Assembly: GCA_016744705.1 (NCBI GenBank)
Contig: JADGDU010000020.1
Location: 1-64,000, forward strand
Direction: 5' to 3'
Length of the DNA stretch: 64,000 bases
Source of the DNA: Candidatus Krumholzibacteriia bacterium
Lineage (GTDB): Bacteria > Krumholzibacteriota > Krumholzibacteriia > LZORAL124-64-63
Part shown: positions 8,990-16,071 of the stretch, one piece after another
Layout: every line of letters starts with the position of its first letter
Numbering within the stretch: the stretch's first letter is position 1
The notes under the pieces: generated by a model
What the model was told of the DNA's origin: nothing
The model's database searches: none
The model's input: the letters and a program-made list of their open reading frames with translations, nothing else
Program-made: the position numbers and the translations under genes

Positions 8990-9481
8990 TTAGGATGTTT
9001 CCTTGATCGTTTTGCGGGCTACCCGGGCCACCTTACGCACCAATTTACGAGTGCCGGCAGGATTCAGGGAGCCGTGGGTGTCGTCATTGACCATGACCAC
9101 CGGGGCCAGGGAACAACAACCGATACAGGCCACAGTCTGCAATGTGAACAGACCATCTTCCGAGGTATCGCCCACGCCCACGCCAATCTCATCTTCGATG
9201 GTATCGATGAGCATTTTGGCTCCCGACACATGGCAGGCCGTACCCGCGCAAGCGCGGATGACAAATTTGCCCATAGGCCGCAAACGAAACTGGCTGTAAA
9301 AAGTGATGACGCCGTAAATTTCTGATTCCGGGATTCCGGTGACACTGGAAATGTAGCTGATGGCTCGGCGGGGGATGTATCCGAAGTGATCCTGGGCCGA
9401 CTGCAGCAACGGGATAAGTTCTCCCGGGGCGCCATCGTATTTCCATAGCCGGTAGCTGAAGTTCTCCTGCTTGGTGGCCAT
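8990..9481 (-). CDS. nuoE: NuoE/HydC-like [2Fe-2S] subunit
   Basis: 163 aa from the ATG at 9481 (MATKQENFSY). This start is chosen over a longer frame because AAAGGAA lies 9 nt upstream, whereas the extension upstream has no family similarity. The helical N-terminal half (LIPLLQSAQDHFGYIP) is followed by a thioredoxin-fold [2Fe-2S] domain with ACAGTACH and TVACIGCCSLAP, giving the four cluster Cys. It is the normal partner of NuoF/HydB and passes electrons to or from FMN. It lies 51 nt upstream of the nuoF-like gene in the same operon. Confidence 0.93.
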   Translation of the reverse strand: MATKQENFSYRLWKYDGAPGELIPLLQSAQDHFGYIPRRAISYISSVTGIPESEIYGVITFYSQFRLRPMGKFVIRACAGTACHVSGAKMLIDTIEDEIGVGVGDTSEDGLFTLQTVACIGCCSLAPVVMVNDDTHGSLNPAGTRKLVRKVARVARKTIKETS

Positions 9482-9513
9482 TGGTGCGTTCCTTTCAAGA
9501 CCGTATACTTGGT

Positions 9514-9545
9514 CGCCGCCGGCATGGAATTCTTTACCGGCGGCG
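9514..9545 (-). other. GC-rich intergenic hairpin before nuoE
   Basis: Perfect 9-bp inverted repeat CGCCGCCGG / CCGGCGGCG with a 14-nt loop, between the RAM-domain response regulator and the nuoE-like start. No U-tract follows on the minus strand, and the nuoE ribosome binding site begins about 20 nt later. Second of three such hairpins in this operon. Confidence 0.65.
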
Positions 9546-9582
9546 GTTCTCAACATCTGACCTGACTCATGAGAGTGGGAGG

Positions 9583-10569
9583 TCAGTCTTCAATCAGTTT
9601 AATCACCTTGGCTTCCCGCACGCGGAGAACTCCGTCGATTTGGGAGAGCTTTTCGATGACGCGGGGTGTGCGCCCCATGGCCCCAAAGCCGGTGATCATG
9701 CCCACCAACTTGCTGCCCTCGTCGATGACATCACAGAACACAACTTCGTCCACAAAGAACACAGTGGTGTAGATTTTCTGGATGGCGTCGGGATCGATAT
9801 CCACAATGATGTAGCTGATGGTGCCCGGTTGTTTGCCCATCTGTTTTTGCTGCTCACTGCGCACGGCTGACCGGTAGGTGTCGATGAAACTATCAACATC
9901 CCGGTCCAGTTTGGGCCGTTCCACAGGACTCATGGAAAGCACTTCCAGGCCATCCATGTTACCCACTTTTTTGAAGACTTCCTGGACCTCGTCCATGGAT
10001 TCTCCACGGGCCAGCAGGATGATATCAAAATCTCCTCGCACAGCGTCGCAACTCACAACACCTGGCAGGTGGTACAGCTCATCATAAAGATCGAGGCTGC
10101 GTTCCTGATCCGTGACCTTCACCGTGAGGTAGGCGCTGACAGATTCGCGCATGCCATCATCCTGCACAGCGGCCGCAGCAGAGGTTTCGGTTTGCCCTGG
10201 CTCCAGCTCGGCAAGAGCTTCCACCAAATCAGAAATTTCAAAGGGTTTATCGAGGAAGCCGGTGTTGGGTTCGGAGAGGGCTGTGACTTCCAGGCGTTCA
10301 TCACCAAAACCTGTTATGACCAATACAGGAAGATCGGGGTATTGGTTTTTAATCACTTTGAGGATCTTCAGGCCGTCGATGTCCGGCATGAAAATGTCGG
10401 TGACCAGATAATCGTAGGCAATCCCTTTTTCCCGGGATTGGTTCAGCTCGTGAATGGCACTGAGGCCATCGGGACAGGCTACCACCGTGAAATCTTCCTG
10501 GGTCAAGCCCACGGTCAGATTGCGCCGGATCTCAGCCTCGTCATCAATGATAAGTACGCGACCTTTCAA
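9583..10569 (-). CDS. Response regulator with two Lrp/RAM-like domains
   Basis: About 328 aa. The receiver domain (first 120 residues) has the DDE acidic pocket, the phospho-Asp in LVTDIFMPD and the conserved Lys in FLDKPFE. Two ferredoxin-like regions resembling the AsnC/Lrp ligand-binding (RAM) domain follow: one around YLTVKVTDQ...VVSCDAVRGDFDIILL, the second around SYIIVDIDPD...VLRVREAKVIKLI. No helix-turn-helix is visible, so it is probably not a classical transcription factor. The start is placed at a TTG because AGGAGG lies 6 nt before it; the in-frame ATG 15 nt upstream would put the ribosome binding site inside the coding region. It sits between nfnL and nuoE. A small-molecule-sensing or protein-binding regulator is the best inference. 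Confidence 0.8.
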   Translation of the reverse strand: MKGRVLIIDDEAEIRRNLTVGLTQEDFTVVACPDGLSAIHELNQSREKGIAYDYLVTDIFMPDIDGLKILKVIKNQYPDLPVLVITGFGDERLEVTALSEPNTGFLDKPFEISDLVEALAELEPGQTETSAAAAVQDDGMRESVSAYLTVKVTDQERSLDLYDELYHLPGVVSCDAVRGDFDIILLARGESMDEVQEVFKKVGNMDGLEVLSMSPVERPKLDRDVDSFIDTYRSAVRSEQQKQMGKQPGTISYIIVDIDPDAIQKIYTTVFFVDEVVFCDVIDEGSKLVGMITGFGAMGRTPRVIEKLSQIDGVLRVREAKVIKLIED

Positions 10570-10608
10570 GGCTTTCCTCCTCATTACAAAGCTTGTTTTT
10601 CTCTTAAC

Positions 10609-10630
10609 TTCAACGGTAATTTCCGTTGAA
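10609..10630 (-). other. Intergenic hairpin between nfnL and response regulator
   Basis: Perfect 8-bp arms TTCAACGG / CCGTTGAA around a 6-nt loop, lying 25 nt after the nfnL stop codon on the minus strand. No U-run follows. Third hairpin of the operon; possible mRNA processing or stability element. Confidence 0.55.
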
Positions 10631-10654
10631 TGTTAAATCAAGAACAGAACTGGA

Positions 10655-12118
10655 TTACCGGACATCAGCCCGGTCTGTTTCCAAAGCATCTTCCAGGTCG
10701 TTCCAGCGACCCGAACTGAGGTACATGTTGATGGAGCGGGCGGCCTGGCGTCCATGCCCCATGGCCAAAATGACCGTTGCAGCCCCCAAAACGATGTCAC
10801 CCCCCGCAAACACGCCCTGAATGTTGGTTTGGCTGGTGGCCTCATTGACCACAATGCCGCCCCAGCGAGTCACATCCAATGCTGGATAATCTCGTGGAAC
10901 GAGAGGATTGGGGCTATTGCCGATGGCCACAATGACCGCATCAATCTCTTCAATAAATTCCGAATCATGCACCGGCACAGGGCTGCGGCGGCCCGATGCG
11001 TCTGGCTCACCGAGTTTCATTTTCAATAACTCTACGCCCGTAATCCAGTTTTCGTCGTTGCCCAGGAACCGCAACGGGTTTTGCAAAGTGTGAAATTCGA
11101 CCCCTTCGGCTTTGGCATGGTGGACTTCTTCGATGCGGGCGGGCATTTGTTCTTCGGCGCGACGATAAATAATAAGTGACCGTTTGGCGCCCATTCTCAA
11201 GGCGGTGCGGGCACAATCCATGGCGACGTTACCACCGCCAATGGTGGCAATGGATTTGCCGGTGATCAGGGGTGTATCCGTTTCGGGGAAGCTGTAGGCT
11301 TGCATTAAATTGGCCCGAGTGAGGTACTCGTTGGCTGAATATACCCCAAGCAAATTCTCTCCGGGAATTTTCATGAACCGGGGCAGACCTGCACCGGTGC
11401 CGACAAAGACGGCGTCATAATCATCAACGATTGTTTGCACCGGTGCGGTTTTTCCCACCACAAAATTGTACTTAAACTCCACGCCCAATTGCTCCAGATA
11501 ATCCACTTCTTTTTGGACGATGGCTTTGGGCAACCGGAACTCGGGGATGCCGTAGATTAAAACGCCCCCTGCTTTATGGAAGGCCTCGAAGACGGTGACT
11601 TCGTGGCCGTGGCGGATAAGATCGCCAGCTACTGTGAGGCCAGCTGGACCACCACCTACGATGGCCACTTTTTTTCCGGTGGGGGTGGGCTTGGGTGGCA
11701 GAGGGATTTCACCGTTCTCCCGTTCCCAGTCCGCAAGGAAGCGTTCAAGGCGACCAATGTTAACCGCCAGGGTGGGATCCTTTTTGAATTTCCCAATGGT
11801 GCAGGTGAGTTGGCATTGCTCTTCCTGGGGACAGACACGGCCACAAATGGCGGGTAGTAAGTTGGTCTCTTTAATCTTGGCCACGGCTGCGGCAAAATCG
11901 CCATCTTCGATGAGTTGGATGAAGCCGGGAATGTCGATGCCCACGGGGCACCCTTCGGTGCAGAAGGGGCGCTTGCATTGGATGCAGCGTTTGGCTTCCA
12001 TCATGGCCATTTCGGCTGTGTAGCCAGTAGGAACTTCATCGACATTTTTGACCCGTATGGCTGGATCCTGTTCCGGCATGTCCACCGGCTCTATTTTCAT
12101 TCTGTCTTTTTTCTTCAT
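10655..12118 (-). CDS. nfnL: NfnL / SudA-type NADPH-dependent flavoprotein (GltD family)
   Basis: About 487 aa from the ATG at 12118, which overlaps the nfnS stop (ATGA) and has GGGAG 7 nt upstream. The N-terminal Cys clusters (CIQCKRPFCTEGCP, CGRVCPQEEQCQLTC) hold two [4Fe-4S] centres. An FAD fold (VAIVGGGPAGLTVAGDL) and an NADPH fold (IATIGGGNVAMDCARTAL) follow, with a C-terminal FAD contact (GVFAGGDIVLGAATVILAMG). With NfnS next door it should form NADH-dependent reduced ferredoxin:NADP+ oxidoreductase, a cytosolic electron-bifurcating enzyme. Homotetrameric glutamate synthase small-chain annotations are common for this family, but the NfnS partner argues for Nfn. Confidence 0.93.
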   Translation of the reverse strand: MKKKDRMKIEPVDMPEQDPAIRVKNVDEVPTGYTAEMAMMEAKRCIQCKRPFCTEGCPVGIDIPGFIQLIEDGDFAAAVAKIKETNLLPAICGRVCPQEEQCQLTCTIGKFKKDPTLAVNIGRLERFLADWERENGEIPLPPKPTPTGKKVAIVGGGPAGLTVAGDLIRHGHEVTVFEAFHKAGGVLIYGIPEFRLPKAIVQKEVDYLEQLGVEFKYNFVVGKTAPVQTIVDDYDAVFVGTGAGLPRFMKIPGENLLGVYSANEYLTRANLMQAYSFPETDTPLITGKSIATIGGGNVAMDCARTALRMGAKRSLIIYRRAEEQMPARIEEVHHAKAEGVEFHTLQNPLRFLGNDENWITGVELLKMKLGEPDASGRRSPVPVHDSEFIEEIDAVIVAIGNSPNPLVPRDYPALDVTRWGGIVVNEATSQTNIQGVFAGGDIVLGAATVILAMGHGRQAARSINMYLSSGRWNDLEDALETDRADVR

Positions 12119-12981
12119 TTTGACTCCCTTCCCAAGGAATCTTCCAGCCTGCAACCGCTTTGCCCCATGAAGTGGTCCATGGATTTTTTCTCGTGTTTGT
12201 TGTACATGGTGAGGCGGCTCATCATCTCGTCGAAGTCTACAAGGTGGCCGTCAAATTCCGGACCATCCACACAGGCAAATTTCGTTTCATTGCCAACGGT
12301 GACGCGACAACCGCCACACATGCCCGTGCCATCGACCATGATGGGGTTCAGGCTGACCAGACAGGGGATGCCTAACTTTTTGGTCAAAAGGCTGACAAAC
12401 TTCATCATTATGGGTGGCCCCATGCAGACGCAGAGGTTGTAGGAGTTGCCCTCATCTACCAATTTTTGGATGGCGTCGGTGACCAGTCCTTTTAGACCGT
12501 AAGATCCGTCATCTGTTGTAATGACAAGGTTATGGCTGGCTTTCTTCATTTGATGCTCGAGGATGAGTAGGTCCTTGCTGCGAGCACCTAGTATACTGGT
12601 CACATGATTGCCAATTTCTTTCATGGCCTTGGTTACGGGATACAGAGGAGCCGTTCCAATGCCGCCCCCAACACACAGCACTTTGCCCACTTTTTCGATG
12701 TGGGTGGGTTCACCCAGGGGGCCACAAATATCAGGAATGGTGTCACCAACTTTGAGTTGGGCCATTTCCAGAGTGGTTTTACCCACGGCCTGAACAATGA
12801 GGGTGATGCTGCCCTCTGTCCGGTTTACGTCGGCAATGGTTAAGGGGATGCGTTCCCCGAGATCATTGACACGAATGATGACAAATTGGCCGGGTTTACG
12901 GTACTGGGCTACATCAGGAGCATCAAAACGGAAGAGGTGGACGTTGGGTCCCAGGATGGTGTGTTCGAGGATTTGGTGCAT
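12115..12981 (-). CDS. nfnS: NfnS / SudB-type ferredoxin-NAD(P)+ reductase subunit
   Basis: 288 aa from the ATG at 12981 (MHQILEHTIL), preceded by AAAGGA 8 nt upstream; a longer 308-aa frame lacks a site. FAD-binding ferredoxin-reductase fold (YRKPGQFVIIRV), NAD-binding part (VLCVGGGIGTAPLYP) and a C-terminal [2Fe-2S] cluster (MCGGCRVTVGN...FACVDGPEFDGH), as in the small Nfn subunit and PyrK relatives. First gene of the redox operon; the stop overlaps nfnL. The product binds NAD(H) and donates or accepts electrons at the bifurcating flavin of NfnL. Confidence 0.93.
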   Translation of the reverse strand: MHQILEHTILGPNVHLFRFDAPDVAQYRKPGQFVIIRVNDLGERIPLTIADVNRTEGSITLIVQAVGKTTLEMAQLKVGDTIPDICGPLGEPTHIEKVGKVLCVGGGIGTAPLYPVTKAMKEIGNHVTSILGARSKDLLILEHQMKKASHNLVITTDDGSYGLKGLVTDAIQKLVDEGNSYNLCVCMGPPIMMKFVSLLTKKLGIPCLVSLNPIMVDGTGMCGGCRVTVGNETKFACVDGPEFDGHLVDFDEMMSRLTMYNKHEKKSMDHFMGQSGCRLEDSLGRESK

Positions 12982-13073
12982 CGGAGTGTCCTTTCTGAGT
13001 AAAGGAACCGGGCGCTGTTCGCCGGATAAGCATCTTCGCATATTCCGAGTTATAGATCAATTGCTATAATGAA

Positions 13074-13273
13074 GGTTGTGCCTCTGAAATTGTGTCTGGT
13101 CTGGAAATGTAGATTTGACTCTTTGCAAGGCTAGGTTTATTGCCCGAATTGGCAACGAAAGCGATTTTGAGCGGAAAACAAATCCCGAGTTAACAAAAAA
13201 ACTAACAAAAAGCCCGCTTCACCTGGAATTGGCAAAGCGGGCTGGAGTCAGACACAATTTCAAAGGCACAACC
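13074..13273. mobile_element. 200-bp MITE-like element related to the IS at 54010-55234
   Basis: Ends GGTTGTGCCTCTGAAATTGT... and (inverted) ...ACAATTTCAAAGGCACAACC form near-perfect terminal inverted repeats. The left end also matches the right end of the IS at 55.2 kb beyond the repeat (TGTCTGGTCTG). The right end matches the IS left end including its terminator stem, so the element looks like an internal-deletion derivative in inverse orientation. It has no coding capacity. It lies 6 nt beyond the trxB stop, and its end supplies a terminator for trxB. No target-site duplication could be recognised. Confidence 0.8.
13191..13243 (-). terminator. Intrinsic terminator of trxB, inside the MITE
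   Basis: 9-bp stem AGCCCGCTT / AAGCGGGCT. On the minus strand it is followed by TTTTTGTTAGTTTTTTT, a strong U-tract. It begins about 37 nt after the trxB stop codon and is carried by the mobile element. Confidence 0.8.
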
Positions 13274-13279
13274 GACGGT

Positions 13280-14221
13280 CTACAGGCCTTTTTCTCCGAT
13301 ATAGCGTTCAGCTTCCATGGCAGCCATACAACCAGTTCCCGCCGAAGTAATAGCCTGACGATACACATGATCCTGCACATCACCACAGGCGAAGACCCCT
13401 TCAATTTCCATAGCCGTCACGTTGGGCTGGGTAATGAGGTATCCATTCTCGTCGGCTTTCAGGGCCCCATCCAGAAACTGGGTATTGGGGGTGTGACCAA
13501 TGGCGATGAAGCAACCCGATACGGGGAGATCTCTGAGCTCTCCATTTTGGGTGTCTTGCAACTTCAGCCCTTTAAGATTGCCCAGGTCATCACCCACGTA
13601 GTGATCAATGACGCTGTTCCAGGCGATGTCAATTTTGGGATGATCGATGGCACGCTGTTGCATGATTTTGGATCCGCGGAATTCATCCCGGCGGTGAATC
13701 AGGGTGACTTTGGAGGCAAAGTTGGTCAGGTAAGTGGCCTCTTCCAAAGCGGTGTCGCCGCCGCCTACAACAGCAATTTCCTGGCCGCGGAAGAAGAATC
13801 CGTCGCAAGTGGCACAGGCGCTGAGACCTTTACCCATAAAGTCGGCTTCTTTGTCGAGTCCCAACCAACGAGCAGTGCTGCCGGTGGCGATGATGATGGC
13901 CGGGGCCTCATAGGTGGCTTTGCTGGTGACAACTTTATGCACATCGCCACTGAAATCCACACTGAGCACGGTTTCGCTGTGAAATTTGGTTCCAAAGCGC
14001 TCAGCCTGGGCTTTCATCTTCATCATCAATTCGGGGCCTTCTACGCCTTCAGGGAAGGCGGGGAAGTTTTCCACATCGGTAGTGATAGTCAATTGGCCAC
14101 CGGGTTGGTCACCTTCAAAAAGAATGTGGGGGATGTTGGCGCGGCCCAGATAGATGGCTGCAGTGTAGCCGGCAGGGCCTGAGCCAATAACGATGGCTTT
14201 GGGAGTCGTGTTTTCAGTCAT
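13280..14221 (-). CDS. trxB: Thioredoxin reductase
   Basis: 313 aa from the ATG at 14221 (MTENTTPKAIVIG), with AGGAG 10 nt upstream; the frame extends 61 codons further without similarity to the family. FAD motif GSGPAGYTAAIYLGRA, redox-active CATC in ACATCDGFFF, NADPH motif VVGGGDTALEEATYL, and C-terminal FAD contact FACGDVQDHVYRQA. Length is typical. Cytosolic; reduces thioredoxin with NADPH (or another donor). It is transcribed from its own promoter, divergent from rplU, and ends at a mobile-element terminator. Confidence 0.96.
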   Translation of the reverse strand: MTENTTPKAIVIGSGPAGYTAAIYLGRANIPHILFEGDQPGGQLTITTDVENFPAFPEGVEGPELMMKMKAQAERFGTKFHSETVLSVDFSGDVHKVVTSKATYEAPAIIIATGSTARWLGLDKEADFMGKGLSACATCDGFFFRGQEIAVVGGGDTALEEATYLTNFASKVTLIHRRDEFRGSKIMQQRAIDHPKIDIAWNSVIDHYVGDDLGNLKGLKLQDTQNGELRDLPVSGCFIAIGHTPNTQFLDGALKADENGYLITQPNVTAMEIEGVFACGDVQDHVYRQAITSAGTGCMAAMEAERYIGEKGL

Positions 14222-14285
14222 ATGAAGGCTGCTCCTATGGGATAAGTGGATAGGGAGGTCCCGGTAATCTGTTCTTTCCCCCCAA

Positions 14286-14314
14286 TATTTACGATTTTTG
14301 TGCAACTTGTCAAT
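14286..14314 (-). promoter_or_regulatory. Predicted sigma-70 promoter of trxB
   Basis: On the minus strand TTGACA (14314-14309), 17-nt spacer, TAAATA (14291-14286), about 65 nt upstream of the trxB ATG. Confidence 0.6.
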
Positions 14315-14388
14315 AAACAGTGCAGAAAAGATGGGGGTGGTGGATACAAAAGCATTTTTCCGTTGTCCGTGATTCCCTGCCTGTTTTC

Positions 14389-14417
14389 TTGACGAATGGC
14401 CCATTAAGTATTATTTA
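14389..14417 (+). promoter_or_regulatory. Predicted sigma-70 promoter of rplU-rpmA
   Basis: TTGACG (14389-14394), 17-nt spacer, TATTTA (14412-14417). This gives a leader of about 165 nt before rplU, containing two small hairpins (around TGGAGCCTGGCTCCA and GGGCTAAAGCCC). A ribosomal-protein leader is possible but not recognised. The whole 14222-14587 gap holds only these two promoters and the leader. Confidence 0.5.
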
Positions 14418-14587
14418 TACCCACTTCAAAGGAATTTCCCCCACAGGGCCGTCCTAATAAGCGGCACCGTAGGGGATTTCTGCGCGCTGGATTGCTCTGG
14501 AGCCTGGCTCCAACAATAAGACCCGATGCACGAGGTCGCGTGCTTTTAATATTGGGGCTAAAGCCCATTACATGCGGAGTTGTTGTC

Positions 14588-14899
14588 ATGTACGCCATAG
14601 TGAAGATCAAAAACCACCAGTATAAGGTCACTCCAGACCTGACACTTCAGGTGCCTCTCTTCGGTGAAGAAGTGGGTGCGACCTTGAAGTTTGACGAAGT
14701 TCTCATGGTTTCCGATGGAGATGACGTCAAAGTAGGCGCACCTCTTATCAAGGGTGCCAGCGTCTCCGCCGAGGTCCTCGACCACGGCCGCAGTCGCAAA
14801 ATCGTCGTTTATAAGAAAAAACGTCGGAAGAATTACCGTCGCAAGAACGGTCATCGTCAGCAATTCACTGAGATTAAGATTACCGGTATCACCGGATAA
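14588..14899 (+). CDS. rplU: 50S ribosomal protein L21
   Basis: 103 aa from the ATG at 14588 (MYAIVKIKNHQYKV). The upstream in-frame extension is the untranslated leader and has no family match. Contains the typical basic C-terminal stretch (YKKKRRKNYRRKNGHRQ) and ends FTEIKITGI. A weak GGAG precedes the start. Binds 23S rRNA. Followed after 46 nt by rpmA, the usual L21-L27 pair. Confidence 0.97.
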   Translation: MYAIVKIKNHQYKVTPDLTLQVPLFGEEVGATLKFDEVLMVSDGDDVKVGAPLIKGASVSAEVLDHGRSRKIVVYKKKRRKNYRRKNGHRQQFTEIKITGITG

Positions 14900-14945
14900 C
14901 TATAACGCGTTTCTTTAACGCGTCATCAAAAGAAGGAGTGATACC

Positions 14946-15203
14946 ATGGCACATAAAAAAGCAGGCGGATCAACAAGGAACGGACGCGACTCAAACCCCC
15001 AGTATCTGGGAGTGAAGCGTTTCGGTGGACAGGCTGTATTGGCTGGAACGATCATCGTTCGCCAGCGCGGTACTAAAATTCATCCTGGCAAGAACGTCGG
15101 TAAAGGCGGAGATGATACTCTGTTCGCACTGGTGGACGGCTTGGTCGAGTTCCAGGACTTCCGTGGAACCAAGAAACGGGTTGCCATTGTTCCGTTTCAG
15201 TAA
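14946..15203 (+). CDS. rpmA: 50S ribosomal protein L27
   Basis: 85 aa starting [16 protein letters not shown], the mature form without the cleavable N-terminal extension found in Firmicutes. Strong ribosome binding site AAGGAG 8 nt before ATG. Contributes to the peptidyl-transferase centre. A strong terminator follows 13 nt after the stop. Confidence 0.98.
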   Translation: MAHKKAGGSTRNGRDSNPQYLGVKRFGGQAVLAGTIIVRQRGTKIHPGKNVGKGGDDTLFALVDGLVEFQDFRGTKKRVAIVPFQ

Positions 15204-15216
15204 TGGTTGATTTTTT

Positions 15217-15254
15217 AAAGGGCCCGTCCTTCAGTGGACGGGCCCTTTTTGTTT
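15217..15254 (+). terminator. Intrinsic terminator after rpmA
   Basis: 13-bp perfect stem AAAGGGCCCGTCC / GGACGGGCCCTTT with a 6-nt loop, then TTTTTGTTT. It ends only about 3 nt before the kdsB ribosome binding site AAGGAGG. Confidence 0.9.
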
Positions 15255-15273
15255 ACAAGGAGGTTTTCATTTC

Positions 15274-16029
15274 ATGAAGCAATCCATGAAAGCCCTGGTT
15301 GTGATTCCGGCCAGATACGGTTCCACCCGTTTCCCGGGCAAGGCCCTGTCCGACCTTCACGGCAAACCTCTTGTGGTCAGGGTTATGGAAAAAGCGGCTG
15401 GCATGAAAACAGCCCACCACATAGTTGTCGCCACCGATGATTCCCGAATTTTTGAGGCTGTGAAGGAGGCGGGTTTTCCGGTGGAAATGACTGCCCAGCA
15501 TCCGACTGGCTCCGACCGCATTGGCGAGGTGGCAGCCCGGCATCAGGCCGATGTCATTCTCAATCTTCAGGGCGATGAACCCCTCTTGGACCCGCAGATT
15601 GCTGACAATCTGGTCCAGGCCATGTTTGATGATCCTGCTCTGGACATGGCCACCTGCGCGCATCCTTTCAGCCATGAAGAACAATGGCAGGATCCCAATA
15701 CGGTAAAGGTTCTTATCGACCAGATGAACAATGCGTTGTATTTTTCGAGGGCGACCATTCCGGGGTCTTTTCCAGGGCAAAATACCAATAATGCCGGGGG
15801 AATGCATGCCGCCTTGAGGCATGTGGGCATCTACGCCTTCCGGCGCCAAGCCCTTGAGAAATTCCTGAAACTGGTACCCACACCCTTGGAAAAAGCTGAA
15901 GGTTTAGAGCAACTTCGGGCCTTGGAAAATGGCATGTGCATCAGAGTTTTGAAAATAGATCAGGCCCCTGTGGGAGTGGATACTCCTGCGGACCTGGAAT
16001 TAGTGCGAAAAATGTGGCGGAGTGAATAA
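15274..16029 (+). CDS. kdsB: 3-deoxy-manno-octulosonate cytidylyltransferase
   Basis: 251 aa. Activates KDO with CTP to CMP-KDO for LPS inner-core synthesis in the cytoplasm. The nucleotide-binding start VVIPARYGSTRFPGKAL is typical; LQGDEPLLDP and the HVGIYAFRR segment are also seen. Ribosome binding site AAGGAGG 10 nt upstream. First gene of the KDO/LPS gene train, with pyrG (which makes its CTP substrate) next. Confidence 0.96.
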   Translation: MKQSMKALVVIPARYGSTRFPGKALSDLHGKPLVVRVMEKAAGMKTAHHIVVATDDSRIFEAVKEAGFPVEMTAQHPTGSDRIGEVAARHQADVILNLQGDEPLLDPQIADNLVQAMFDDPALDMATCAHPFSHEEQWQDPNTVKVLIDQMNNALYFSRATIPGSFPGQNTNNAGGMHAALRHVGIYAFRRQALEKFLKLVPTPLEKAEGLEQLRALENGMCIRVLKIDQAPVGVDTPADLELVRKMWRSE

Positions 16030-16071
16030 TTCGAACCCACACCGGCTCAGCTGGTGTATCAGGAGCAAGAA

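Noticed and set aside
3449..9481. Possible [FeFe]-hydrogenase or active formate dehydrogenase in the NuoEFG-like cluster
   Set aside because: No H-cluster motifs (such as TSCCPxW) are present, and the Mo-domain catalytic position does not appear to be Cys or Sec, so only electron-transfer functions are supported.
13651..13665. TGGCAC...TTGC sequence resembling a sigma-54 promoter
   Set aside because: It lies inside trxB with a 4-nt rather than 5-nt spacing; most likely coincidence.
14404..14631. Minus-strand frame of 75 codons overlapping the rplU leader
   Set aside because: Covers the rplU promoter, leader and start, has no recognisable family and no good ribosome binding site.
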